From assembly GCA_041552135.1 (NCBI GenBank), contig JBFELL010000003.1, positions 1 to 45,223 of the forward strand: a DNA stretch of 45,223 bases, read 5' to 3'. Below are positions 23,175 through 31,490 of this stretch, in pieces; the first letter of the stretch is position 1; each line of letters starts with the position of its first letter. Position numbers and translations under genes: made by a program. The stretch comes from SZUA-186 sp041552135 (GTDB lineage: Bacteria; Pseudomonadota; Gammaproteobacteria; UBA9214). Below the pieces are notes generated by a model. It was not told where the DNA came from, did no database searches, and was given only the letters and a program-made list of their open reading frames with translations.

Positions 23175-23813
23175 TTATGGATTGATGATACCCAGCCTGA
23201 TGGCCAGGCGCGTCAGGCCAGCGATATTGCCGATACCGAGCTTGCTCTTGATATGGGTCATGTGGTGTCCGACGGTCTTCGGGCTGAGGCTGAGGAGTTT
23301 CGCTATCTCGTTGACGGACTGGCTGTCCGCAAGCAGCCTGAATACCTCGAATTCACGCATCGACAGCCCGGCGACGAGCTCGCTGTCGGGCGAGAGCTTG
23401 CGCTTGACCAGGAAGGGCATCATCTCCTGTCCCACGTACATTTCACCCGCTGCCACCTTGCGTATTGCGTCGACCATTACCTGCGAGGCGCTGCGCTTGG
23501 AGATGTAACCCAGCACGCCGAGATCGATTGCCCGATTCAGCATGACCTCGTTCTCGTGCACGCTGAAGACCAGTATCTTCGCGGCACTGTCATGCGCCAG
23601 GATCCGCCGGCTGGCTTCCAGACCCCCCATCCCGGGCATGGTCAGGTCCATGACCACGACATCAGGCTGTACATCGCAGTACCGGCTATAGGCTTCCTCG
23701 CCATTCTCGACTTCCGCGATGACTTCCAGGTTGGGGGTACTTTCCAGCAGCCGTCGATAGCCGGCGCGCACCACCTCATGATCATCAGCAAGCAGGATTC
23801 TGGTCAGTCCCAT
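23175..23813 (-). CDS. NarL/FixJ-family response regulator
   Basis: The 212-aa protein has a receiver domain with acidic pair D10-D11, phosphoacceptor D56 (VVMDLTMPG) and K106 (YISKRS), and a LuxR-type HTH (LSMREFEVFRLLADSQSVNEIAKLLSLS is the helix region, followed by KTVGHHMTHIKSKLGI). It is a transcription activator or repressor controlled by phosphorylation. It lies 9 nt behind the sensor kinase gene and is clearly its partner. The palindrome at 23039-23055 is a possible target. Confidence 0.93.
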   Translation of the reverse strand: MGLTRILLADDHEVVRAGYRRLLESTPNLEVIAEVENGEEAYSRYCDVQPDVVVMDLTMPGMGGLEASRRILAHDSAAKILVFSVHENEVMLNRAIDLGVLGYISKRSASQVMVDAIRKVAAGEMYVGQEMMPFLVKRKLSPDSELVAGLSMREFEVFRLLADSQSVNEIAKLLSLSPKTVGHHMTHIKSKLGIGNIAGLTRLAIRLGIINP

Positions 23814-23822
23814 AACCTAACA

Positions 23823-25652
23823 TCATGCAGCAGATTCGGCCGGCGTCAAGGGCAATTCCACCGATATGGTTGTTCCCCCGTCAGGATCCGAGACCACCGA
23901 GAAACGGCCACTGAAGCCCTCGACCCGCTCGCGCATACCGATCAGCCCCAGCCCGGGGCCGCGCACGTCGGCATCGATGCCCACCCCGTCATCCGTTATT
24001 TCAAGCCGCGCAGCCTGTGTGTGGAGCTGTCCTGCAGGCCCATCGCCGGAAGCCTCATCTACCATGCTCAGCCTGATGGCAACGTGATTTGCCTGCGCAT
24101 GCTTGGCGATATTGGTGAGACATTCCTGCACAATGCGATACAGCGTGATGTTGGTATCCTCGCCGAGGCCGGACAGGTCATCGTCAATCACCAATTCATA
24201 GTCCATACCCGGTTGCCTCGCCCGCCACGCATCGACTTCCTCGTTCAGGGTATCAATGAGACCAAGGTCATCCAGCATGCCGGGGCGCAGGCGCTGCATC
24301 ATGGAATGCACCACCTCGTAGATTCGCGTTGCCACCTCCTGGATTGCCGCAACGCTGGTTGCCACGTGCGTATCACCTCGTGGTGCCCGCTCGCTGATGA
24401 TTTTTGCGTCTGCCTGTATCGCCGTGATGCACTGCCCGAGTTCATCGTGCAGCTCTCGTGCCAGGTGCCGGCGTTCGCCCTCCTGCACCGCGAGGGATTT
24501 ACGGATCAGGAAGCGATTCTCGCCCAGAAGCTTGCGACTTTCTTCCTCGGCGCGCTTGCGCTCAGTGACCTCCCTGGTGAGTTCGGCGGTCCGCCTGACA
24601 ACCTGGCGTTTGACCATGACGTTGAAGGACAGGCTGAACAGAATGAAAAACAGTATCACCGCAAACCAGTACCAGTAGCGCTGCATGACATCCATGAGCG
24701 TGAAGCCGCCGGACCTTGCATACGGTCCGATACCCAGTTCCATGAACAGTTCGTGCACCGGCTGGTAATTGAGCGGCACCGTCCAGCCGGCATAATCGCC
24801 GGCCCGGGCTGCCGGATGTGCTTCGGGCATCTGCAGCAGGGCCACTGCCACGTTGCTGGCCAGCATATCGGGCGTGGGACGCGCCTTGGCAAAGGCCCAC
24901 TCCGGATAGAGCCGGGTACTGTGAAGGAAGGGGAAATCGTCGTCCGTCTGCGGGTTGAGAATACGGAGATCCGACAGATCGATACGCCCCCTTGCCGCCA
25001 GGCCCTCGAGTATGTCGGTGCGCACCGTGCCGGCATCGACCCGGCCATCACGCACATCGAAGACAATGTTGTCCTGCGGGAAACCGGAAAACCGAAGTTC
25101 GCGCAGGTCGGCAAACGGATCGATGCCCGCGTCCTTCAGCTCGCGCCAGGCCATCTGGAAGCCACCGAAGGCGCCCTCGTCCACTGCTGCGAATGTCTTC
25201 CCGCGAAGGTCCTCCAGTGTCTGGATATCATCACGACCGGCCTGGGTAAAGATCACGGCACCGAATGTCTTCGATGGTTCGCCTTGTCGGATATTTTTCA
25301 ACGTGGCGATGCGGGTAATACCGTGAGCGGCTTCCAGCTCGACATAGTGCCCCGGATTGGTGAGGATGAAATCGAGCTCACCTCGCGCCAGTGCGACAGG
25401 CATCTCCTGGAGATCGAGGGGCACAAGCCGGAACTCGCGCCCGGGAACCCGGTCCGCCAGGTACTCGACCGTCGGGGTCCACATGGCGATGGCCTTGTCG
25501 GTTCCCCGATGGGCCAGCACCCCGACCGTGACCTGTTCGGCGACAGCCACGCTCGACACCAGCAAGCATGCCAGTCCGGCTCCAGTACGCCATCCAGACC
25601 GCACAAGCGTTATTCCAGCACGTATCCGCCAGCTGATAAGCATCCCGGTCAC
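23823..25652 (-). CDS. Sensor histidine kinase with PhnD-like periplasmic domain (TtrS/ThsS-like)
   Basis: The 609-aa kinase has a signal sequence (to about residue 38), a periplasmic phosphonate-binding-protein-like domain (about 40-310; VGVLAHRGTDKAIAMWTPTV, DFILTNPGHYVELE), one transmembrane helix (327-347), a short coiled coil, a HisKA_3 domain with phospho-His H402 in LARELHDELGQ, and an HATPase_c domain (GIDADVRGPGLGLIGMRERV). The tetrathionate sensor TtrS and thiosulfate sensor ThsS share this PhnD-like input domain, which suggests a sulfur oxyanion ligand, though phosphonates or others are possible. The start is GTG at 25652, 9 nt behind the tmk stop; an ATG at 25643 is the alternative. 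The close spacing suggests read-through from the tmk operon. Confidence 0.9.
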   Translation of the reverse strand: MTGMLISWRIRAGITLVRSGWRTGAGLACLLVSSVAVAEQVTVGVLAHRGTDKAIAMWTPTVEYLADRVPGREFRLVPLDLQEMPVALARGELDFILTNPGHYVELEAAHGITRIATLKNIRQGEPSKTFGAVIFTQAGRDDIQTLEDLRGKTFAAVDEGAFGGFQMAWRELKDAGIDPFADLRELRFSGFPQDNIVFDVRDGRVDAGTVRTDILEGLAARGRIDLSDLRILNPQTDDDFPFLHSTRLYPEWAFAKARPTPDMLASNVAVALLQMPEAHPAARAGDYAGWTVPLNYQPVHELFMELGIGPYARSGGFTLMDVMQRYWYWFAVILFFILFSLSFNVMVKRQVVRRTAELTREVTERKRAEEESRKLLGENRFLIRKSLAVQEGERRHLARELHDELGQCITAIQADAKIISERAPRGDTHVATSVAAIQEVATRIYEVVHSMMQRLRPGMLDDLGLIDTLNEEVDAWRARQPGMDYELVIDDDLSGLGEDTNITLYRIVQECLTNIAKHAQANHVAIRLSMVDEASGDGPAGQLHTQAARLEITDDGVGIDADVRGPGLGLIGMRERVEGFSGRFSVVSDPDGGTTISVELPLTPAESAA

Positions 25653-25661
25653 ATCACCGCA

Positions 25662-26279
25662 CTAGAGGAATTGCCGCAGCACTTCGGCCAGCTGCTCCTG
25701 AACCCGGGTGAGCGACCGGCCGGCATCGATCACCCGGTATCGTCCGTCATGACTTTCAGCCATGTCGAGATAGGCCTGCCGCACGCGCTCGAAGAAGTCG
25801 ACCTTCTCCTGCTCGAAGCGGTCCGGTGCGCTGCGGTTGCCCGCACGCGCCAGGCCCACCTCGACCGGCACATCCAGCAGCAGGGTAAGGTCCGGCCGGA
25901 AGTCCCCCTGCACCAGCTGCTCCAGTGCCGCGATCCTGCCCGTATCCAGACCACGGCCACCGCCCTGGTAGGCATAGGTGGCATCGGTAAAGCGGTCGCA
26001 CAGCACCCAGCGGCCGGCCTCGATGGCTGGCCGGATGACCTTGTCGAGATGCTCGGCCCGCGCGGCGAACATCAGCTGCAGCTCGCAGTCCGCATTCATG
26101 CCCTTGTACTGCGGGTCCAGCAGTAGCCCGCGGATCGCCTCGCCGAGCGGCGTGCCACCCGGCTCGCGGGTCACCACCAGCTCCTTGCCGGCAGCGGTAA
26201 TCAACTGCTGCAGGTATTCCAGGTTGGTGGTCTTGCCGACCCCCTCGATGCCCTCCACCGTGATGAACAGGCCCGGCAT
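25662..26279 (-). CDS. tmk: Thymidylate kinase
   Basis: Tmk phosphorylates dTMP to dTDP. The 205-aa protein has the P-loop GIEGVGKTTN, the DR[FY] motif (LCDRFTDAT) and the substrate/lid region (GGRGLD and NRSAPDRFEQEK). The ATG at 26279 lies 1 nt after the mltG stop. An in-frame start at 26321 would overlap mltG. In relatives holB follows tmk directly; here the sensor kinase gene does. Confidence 0.96.
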   Translation of the reverse strand: MPGLFITVEGIEGVGKTTNLEYLQQLITAAGKELVVTREPGGTPLGEAIRGLLLDPQYKGMNADCELQLMFAARAEHLDKVIRPAIEAGRWVLCDRFTDATYAYQGGGRGLDTGRIAALEQLVQGDFRPDLTLLLDVPVEVGLARAGNRSAPDRFEQEKVDFFERVRQAYLDMAESHDGRYRVIDAGRSLTRVQEQLAEVLRQFL

Positions 26280-26280
26280 G

Positions 26281-27348
26281 CTACTGCCCCGTACCCGGCA
26301 GGCGGATGCCGGACTGGCCAAGCTGGTATTTCTTTACCGCCATATTGTGTTCCTTGAGGGTGCGCGAAAAGTAATGGCTGCCCTGTCCATCACCCGTGGC
26401 GACGAAGTACAGATAGCTGTTCTCCTCCGGGTGCATGACCGCCTCGATCGCCGCCACGCCGGGCAGCGCGATGGGGGTCGGCGGCAGCCCGTCCCGCGTG
26501 TAGGTGTTGTACGGTGTGTCGGTGCGCAGGTCGCGGCGCCGGATGTTGCCATCGAAGTCCTCGCCCATGCCGTAGATCACTGTCGGGTCGGTCTGCAGGC
26601 GCATCCCCTTGCGCAGACGCTGCATGAAGACACCGGCAATGCGTGGCCGCTCATCGGCCCGGCCGGTCTCCTTCTCCACGATCGAGGCGAGAACCAGCGC
26701 CTCGTAGGGGCTATCCAGCGGCAGGTCTTCATCCCGGTTTTCCCAGGCGAGGGTCAGCTGCTCCTGCATGGCATCATGGGCGCGCTGCAGGAACTCGACG
26801 TCCGTGGTGCCGCGCGGAAAGTGGTAGGTGTCCGGTAAAAAGCGCCCCTCGGGATGATCTCCCGGATGGCCGAGCCGTGACATGATCGCGGCCGCATCGT
26901 CCGTTTCCAGCGTCCCGACAATGACGTCGCTGGTGTTGACCGCGGCCAGCAGTTCGCGGAAGGTCTGGCCCTCGATGACCGTCAGGGAATACTGCTCGAT
27001 ATCGCCCTCGGCCAGGGTCGACAGCATATCCGACGGCGTCATGTCGCTGCGCAGCCGGTATTCCCCGGCCTGCAGCCGGTGGGCGACGTCCATTTGCCGT
27101 CCCAGCAGGATCAGCAGACGCGGCTGTTCGATCACCCCCTTGTCCGCGAGTTCATGCGCCAGTCGGGACAGTGAAGTACCGCTCCTGAATTCATACAACA
27201 GTCCTTCCGCCGGCACATCGAGGGGCTGTTCCTGAAAGCGCTGGTAGCGCGAATACAGCAGCGCCAGGACAACCAGCAGCGCCAGCAACGTCAGCAGCAG
27301 CCCAGCTGCCAGCCAGCTGCGCCTGCCTGACACGGCGGCCTCAGTCAT
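26281..27348 (-). CDS. mltG: Endolytic murein transglycosylase MltG (YceG)
   Basis: MltG cleaves nascent glycan strands and is thought to set glycan chain length. The 355-aa protein has an N-terminal transmembrane helix (WLAAGLLLTLLALLVVLALL), a LysM-like subdomain and the catalytic domain with Glu in LASIVEKETGR, plus the conserved LQTDPTVIYG and TPYNTY motifs. The ATG at 27348 overlaps the pabC stop by 8 nt, so the genes are coupled; a start 21 nt upstream is possible but less typical. Confidence 0.95.
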   Translation of the reverse strand: MTEAAVSGRRSWLAAGLLLTLLALLVVLALLYSRYQRFQEQPLDVPAEGLLYEFRSGTSLSRLAHELADKGVIEQPRLLILLGRQMDVAHRLQAGEYRLRSDMTPSDMLSTLAEGDIEQYSLTVIEGQTFRELLAAVNTSDVIVGTLETDDAAAIMSRLGHPGDHPEGRFLPDTYHFPRGTTDVEFLQRAHDAMQEQLTLAWENRDEDLPLDSPYEALVLASIVEKETGRADERPRIAGVFMQRLRKGMRLQTDPTVIYGMGEDFDGNIRRRDLRTDTPYNTYTRDGLPPTPIALPGVAAIEAVMHPEENSYLYFVATGDGQGSHYFSRTLKEHNMAVKKYQLGQSGIRLPGTGQ

Positions 27349-28222
27349 TATGCCCGCCCGGCATTTCATCCGACATCCATCCCGTACCTTCCTCCGTCAG
27401 CCCGGCGAGTGCGTCTTGCAGTTGCCTCGTGACGGGCCCGACCGAATAATCCCTGGCATCGATTCGCCGCACGGGCCAGATACCGATGAGACTGTTGGCG
27501 AGAAACACCTCGTCGGCCTGCGCCAGATCATCCGGCGATACAGCCATGGCCTGCACCGGCAGGTCCAGCGCCCGGGCCTGCTCCATCACAACGCTGCGCA
27601 TGATGCCGGCGACCCCGCAACGGGACAGTTCAGGGGTGACCAGTCTGTCATGCAATATCATGAAAACATTGCTCATGGTGCCTTCCACCAGCCGGCCATC
27701 GACATCGAGCACCAGCCCCTCAGGGATACCGGGATCATCCCACTCGCTGCGCGCCAGCACCTGCTCCAGCCGGTTCAGATGCTTGATGCCCGCCAGCCGG
27801 GGATTATGCGACAGACGCGACTCGCAAAGCCGTACCCTGACACCCTCACGCTGGCATGCATCCGGGTATTCCGGCGCGGCGTGCCGCTGGAGTATGCGGG
27901 TCGGTTGCCCGCAGCCGGCCGGCCCATAGCCACGCCCGCCGGCACCACGGGTAATGATGACCTTGAGTATGCAGCGCCCTTCCCCGGCAAGCAGCACCCC
28001 GGCTTCCTCGTATAGCGCATCGGTGTCGACACCGGTGATGGCAAGGCGCCGGCAGCCCGCCTGCAGACGGGTCATGTGACGCTGCCAGAACCGTGGCACG
28101 CCCTGCTCCACGGCAAGGGTTTCAAACACGCCGTCACCGTATAGCAGGCCGCGGTCCGCGCTGGAGATGCAGTCAACGGCCTCGCCGTTGATCATCACCG
28201 CCTGTCTGTCTGCTGATGTCAT
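27341..28222 (-). CDS. pabC: Aminodeoxychorismate lyase
   Basis: PabC makes 4-aminobenzoate from aminodeoxychorismate for folate synthesis. It is a PLP-dependent class IV aminotransferase-fold protein of 293 aa with DRGLLYGDGVFET, the PLP lysine in AGIKHLNRLEQVLAR, and the phosphate-binding GTMSNVF segment. The ATG at 28222 is used; an internal ATG at 28195 (MINGEAV) matches the usual family start and is an alternative. It is followed in coupled fashion by mltG. Confidence 0.93.
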   Translation of the reverse strand: MTSADRQAVMINGEAVDCISSADRGLLYGDGVFETLAVEQGVPRFWQRHMTRLQAGCRRLAITGVDTDALYEEAGVLLAGEGRCILKVIITRGAGGRGYGPAGCGQPTRILQRHAAPEYPDACQREGVRVRLCESRLSHNPRLAGIKHLNRLEQVLARSEWDDPGIPEGLVLDVDGRLVEGTMSNVFMILHDRLVTPELSRCGVAGIMRSVVMEQARALDLPVQAMAVSPDDLAQADEVFLANSLIGIWPVRRIDARDYSVGPVTRQLQDALAGLTEEGTGWMSDEMPGGHND

Positions 28223-28289
28223 CGTCTATACAATGGTAGTCGGTACACGCAAGTCAACGCACCCGGCCGTATTGCTGACCGCCGTTATT

Positions 28290-29693
28290 TCATGCATCCC
28301 GCACACCGAGTGCACGTAGCAGCCCCCGCGCCTTGGCCCGTGTTTCATCCAGCTCTGCCTCGGGTACGGAGTCTGCCACAATGCCGGCACCGGCACGCAG
28401 CCGGATACGGTCACCAGCCACTGTCATGGTGCGTATCAGGATATTCAGATCCATGCTGCCGTCGCGGTTGATATAGCCCATGGAGCCGGTATAGGCACCC
28501 CGCGGCTCCTGCTCCAGTTCGGCAATGATTTCCATGCAACGGACCTTGGGACAGCCGGTGATGGTACCACCGGGAAAGACGGCACGGATCACCTGCCCCG
28601 GCGTCACATCCTCGCGCAGTTCACCGCGGAGGTTCGAGACGATATGGTGTACATGCGCATAGGACTCCAGCACCATGAACTCGTCCACCTGCACCGTCCC
28701 GGGCCGGCAGATGCGGCCGAGGTCGTTGCGTTCCAGGTCAATCAGCATGATGTGCTCGGCCTGTTCCTTGGGATGCGACATCAGCTCCTGCGCCCAGGCA
28801 GCATCGGCCGCCATATTGTCGCTGCGCGGCCGGGTGCCGGCAATCGGCCGGGTCTCGACGCTACGCCCCTGCACGCTCACCAGGCGCTCCGGCGAGGAAC
28901 TGACAATGGCGGCACCGTCCCGGCGGGCCACACCGCCGAAGGGTGACGGGTTGTGCTGCATGAGGCGACGGTACAGCCCGGGTATATCAACAGCCTGGTC
29001 TGCCACGACCTGCCACTCCCGTGACAGGTTGACCTGGAAGACATCACCCTCGCGGATATAGTCGAGGACACGGCTTACGGCCTGCCGGTAATCCCCCGGC
29101 GGCGCCTCGGTAATCCTGTAGCTGCCGTTATCAGCATGACCTGGCACACCGACTGGCGACAGACGCGCAATGTCACGCTCGATCCTGGCAACCTGCTCCT
29201 CGTGTCCGGCTTCGGCAACGAGAACCGTTCGTCCCGACGTGTTGTCATGAACTATTGCACTGACAAAGCGTGTAGCAAGTGCAACGGGCATAGCGTCATC
29301 CGAGGACGGCAGACGGAGCCTGGGTTCGACCTGGCCAGCCAGTTCATAACCGAGATAGACGAACCAGCCTCCATGAAACGGAAGTCCGGTATCTTCACAG
29401 CCGGTAGCGCGATGCGCTGTCCACCAGTCGTCAAGGGCCGCAAGGAAGTCACCCGGCGCAGGCCCGGCGGCCCCGCCATGCAGCCTGCCGGCGGCGTCCA
29501 GCGTCAGGCTCTGGCCGGGATAGGCGAACAGCATATCGAAGCGACCCTGTCCGGCGCTTTGCAACAGATGCGGGTACTGGCGGGGATACTGTGCATGCAG
29601 ATGCAGCAGGTCGAACGACTGCGGGATTTCCCGGACGATGCAGGGACAACCTTGTGAACTGCGGTTTGCGCCCGAGCCAGACAGGGCCTGCAT
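28290..29693 (-). CDS. pabB: Aminodeoxychorismate synthase component I (PabB), with PIAGT motif
   Basis: The 467-aa chorismate-binding enzyme aminates chorismate to aminodeoxychorismate together with a glutamine amidotransferase (PabA, not in the window). Conserved segments include GDVFQVNLSR, SSSPERLV, ETRPIAGTRPR, LIDLERNDLGRI, VFPGGTITGCPK and LRAGAGIVADS. The PI[K/A]GT motif has Ala at 285 (PIAGT) as in anthranilate synthase, whereas the classic E. coli PabB has the catalytic Lys (PIKGT). Context next to pabC favours PabB; TrpE-type activity is the alternative. The ATG at 29693 lies 5 nt after the fabF stop. No ribosome site is evident. Confidence 0.87.
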   Translation of the reverse strand: MQALSGSGANRSSQGCPCIVREIPQSFDLLHLHAQYPRQYPHLLQSAGQGRFDMLFAYPGQSLTLDAAGRLHGGAAGPAPGDFLAALDDWWTAHRATGCEDTGLPFHGGWFVYLGYELAGQVEPRLRLPSSDDAMPVALATRFVSAIVHDNTSGRTVLVAEAGHEEQVARIERDIARLSPVGVPGHADNGSYRITEAPPGDYRQAVSRVLDYIREGDVFQVNLSREWQVVADQAVDIPGLYRRLMQHNPSPFGGVARRDGAAIVSSSPERLVSVQGRSVETRPIAGTRPRSDNMAADAAWAQELMSHPKEQAEHIMLIDLERNDLGRICRPGTVQVDEFMVLESYAHVHHIVSNLRGELREDVTPGQVIRAVFPGGTITGCPKVRCMEIIAELEQEPRGAYTGSMGYINRDGSMDLNILIRTMTVAGDRIRLRAGAGIVADSVPEAELDETRAKARGLLRALGVRDA

Positions 29694-29698
29694 CGAGG

Positions 29699-30940
29699 TC
29701 AGTCGGGCTTGCGCAGGATAAGCGTGCCGTTGGTACCGCCAAAGCCGAACGAGTTCGACATCGCGACAGCGATCTTCATTTCACGGGCGGTATTCGGCAC
29801 ATAGTCCAGATCGCAATCCGGATCGGGATCAGTCAGGTTGATGGTGGGCGGCGCCACCTGGTCGCGCAATGCCAGTGTTGTGAAAACCGCCTCGATGCCG
29901 CCGGCGGCACCCAGCAGGTGGCCTGTCATGGACTTGGTGGAACTGACGGCCACGGCGCCAGCGCCCTCGCCGAAGACCGACTTGATCGCCTGGGTCTCGG
30001 CAACATCGCCGGCCGGCGTGGAGGTACCGTGCGCGTTGATGTAATCGATATCCCCCGCATCCAGTCCGGCATCGGCAAGCGCGTTGCGCATGCACAGCGC
30101 CGCACCCTCACCACCTGCCGAGGGCTGTGTCATGTGGTAGGCATCCCCGCTCATGCCGAATCCGGCGACCTCGGCATAGATATGCGCGCCACGGCTGCGT
30201 GCCTGTTCGTATTCCTCCAGCATCAGGATGCCGGCGCCGTCACTGAGTACAAAACCGTCACGCCCCCTGTCCCACGGCCGGCTGGCGGCCTCGGGATCAT
30301 CATTGCGGGTCGACAACGCACGGGCCGAGGCAAAACCGCCGATCCCCGTGGGGCAGGTCGCCATTTCCGCACCGCCGGCCAGCATGATGTCCGCATCGCC
30401 GTAGGCAATCATGCGGGCCGCCACGCCGATGTTGTGTGTGGCCGAAGTACAGGCCGTGACGATGGCGATATTCGGTCCACGCATGCCGTAGGTGATCGAC
30501 AGGTTTCCGGCAATCATGTTGATGATGTTGGCGGGCACAAAGAACGGCGAGATCTTGCGCGGACCGCCGTCCAGGTAGGCCTGGTAGGCGTTCTCGATAC
30601 CCGGCAGGCCGCCGATGCCGGAACCGATTGCCAGGCCGGCACGCGCGGAATTGGCAGCATTTATCTCGACACCGGAATCGGCAAAGGCCTGGCTGGCGGC
30701 GGCAATTCCGTAGTGGATAAACTCGGCCATCTTGCGCGCTTCCTTGGCGCTGATGTAGTCAGTAATGTCGAAGTGCCTGACTTCACCGCCGAAGCGCACC
30801 GGGAATTTGGAAACGTCGAAATGGGATATCGGTCCGATCCCGCTCCTGCCGGCAAGGATACAGGACCAGGCATCATCAACAGAATTCCCGACAGGTGAGA
30901 TGACACCCAGACCGGTAATGACTACGCGTCTCTTGGACAA
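29699..30940 (-). CDS. fabF: 3-oxoacyl-ACP synthase II
   Basis: FabF elongates acyl-ACP with malonyl-ACP in fatty-acid synthesis. The 413-aa thiolase-fold protein has the catalytic Cys C164 (TACTSATHN) and two His in NAHGTSTPAGD and SMTGHLLGAAG, with the typical N-terminus RRVVITGLGVISPVG. It follows acpP, from which it is separated by a terminator-like hairpin. Confidence 0.97.
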   Translation of the reverse strand: MSKRRVVITGLGVISPVGNSVDDAWSCILAGRSGIGPISHFDVSKFPVRFGGEVRHFDITDYISAKEARKMAEFIHYGIAAASQAFADSGVEINAANSARAGLAIGSGIGGLPGIENAYQAYLDGGPRKISPFFVPANIINMIAGNLSITYGMRGPNIAIVTACTSATHNIGVAARMIAYGDADIMLAGGAEMATCPTGIGGFASARALSTRNDDPEAASRPWDRGRDGFVLSDGAGILMLEEYEQARSRGAHIYAEVAGFGMSGDAYHMTQPSAGGEGAALCMRNALADAGLDAGDIDYINAHGTSTPAGDVAETQAIKSVFGEGAGAVAVSSTKSMTGHLLGAAGGIEAVFTTLALRDQVAPPTINLTDPDPDCDLDYVPNTAREMKIAVAMSNSFGFGGTNGTLILRKPD

Positions 30941-30986
30941 TGTCCTGTTCCTGTAAACATCAAGATTGGAAAGTTACGCATTGAAA

Positions 30987-31022
30987 CTAAAAGGCCGCAC
31001 CCGTTGCAGTACAGGCGCGGCC
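30987..31022 (-). terminator. Attenuator-like terminator between acpP and fabF
   Basis: On the minus strand GGCCGCGCC (31022-31014) pairs with GGTGCGGCC (31001-30993), 8 of 9 positions, and TTTTAGT follows. It lies just behind the acpP stop and ahead of fabF. Partial termination here would give acpP more transcript than fabF, as is usual for this highly expressed carrier protein. Confidence 0.7.
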
Positions 31023-31041
31023 AATGTTCCTTGGATGACGA

Positions 31042-31278
31042 TTAACCCAGATGGGCGTTTACGTAATCGATCGCCTGTTGGACGGTAGTGATCTTTTCGG
31101 CTTCCTCGTCAGGAATTTCGCACTCGAATTCCTCTTCCAGGGCCATGACCAGCTCAACCGTATCCAGCGAATCGGCGCCAAGATCATCGACAAAGGAAGC
31201 AGCGTTGGTTACTTCATCTTCCTTCACCCCCAGCTGCTCGACAACTATCTTCTTGACGCGTTCATCAACATTGCTCAT
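31042..31278 (-). CDS. acpP: Acyl carrier protein
   Basis: The 78-aa acidic protein carries the growing acyl chain on phosphopantetheine bound to S37 in GADSLDTVELV. Length and sequence are typical of gammaproteobacterial AcpP. GAGGAG lies upstream of the ATG. A strong AT-rich promoter (31434-31461) precedes it and a hairpin follows it, so it can be expressed independently of its neighbours. Confidence 0.98.
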   Translation of the reverse strand: MSNVDERVKKIVVEQLGVKEDEVTNAASFVDDLGADSLDTVELVMALEEEFECEIPDEEAEKITTVQQAIDYVNAHLG

Positions 31279-31433
31279 TTCGGGTTAGTCTCCTCGGTTT
31301 GAATAGGCAACACTCACTGCTGCGGTATTGTAGTGAATGCAGGTTGAAAGATACAACACGTAAGCCGCACCCCCCGGTGACAGACATCCGGTCATGCGCA
31401 TCAGGGTCTGCCGGCACCACAGAAAATCAGATA

Positions 31434-31461
31434 ATTATATTATTATAAACATGTAGTTAAA
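31434..31461 (-). promoter_or_regulatory. Probable sigma-70 promoter of acpP
   Basis: In the AT-rich fabG-acpP gap, the minus strand has TTTAAC (31461-31456), a 16-bp spacer and a perfect TATAAT (31439-31434). A second TATAAT (31447-31442) overlaps the region. The leader to the acpP ATG is about 150 nt. Confidence 0.6.
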
Positions 31462-31490
31462 TTAAACACCTCATCTGTTTTCTCGACGCA

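Noticed and set aside
23253..26126. A 957-codon open frame on the plus strand, antisense to the response regulator, kinase and tmk.
   Set aside because: It is the mirror of three well-recognised minus-strand genes and has no recognisable domain; long antisense frames are common in GC-rich DNA.
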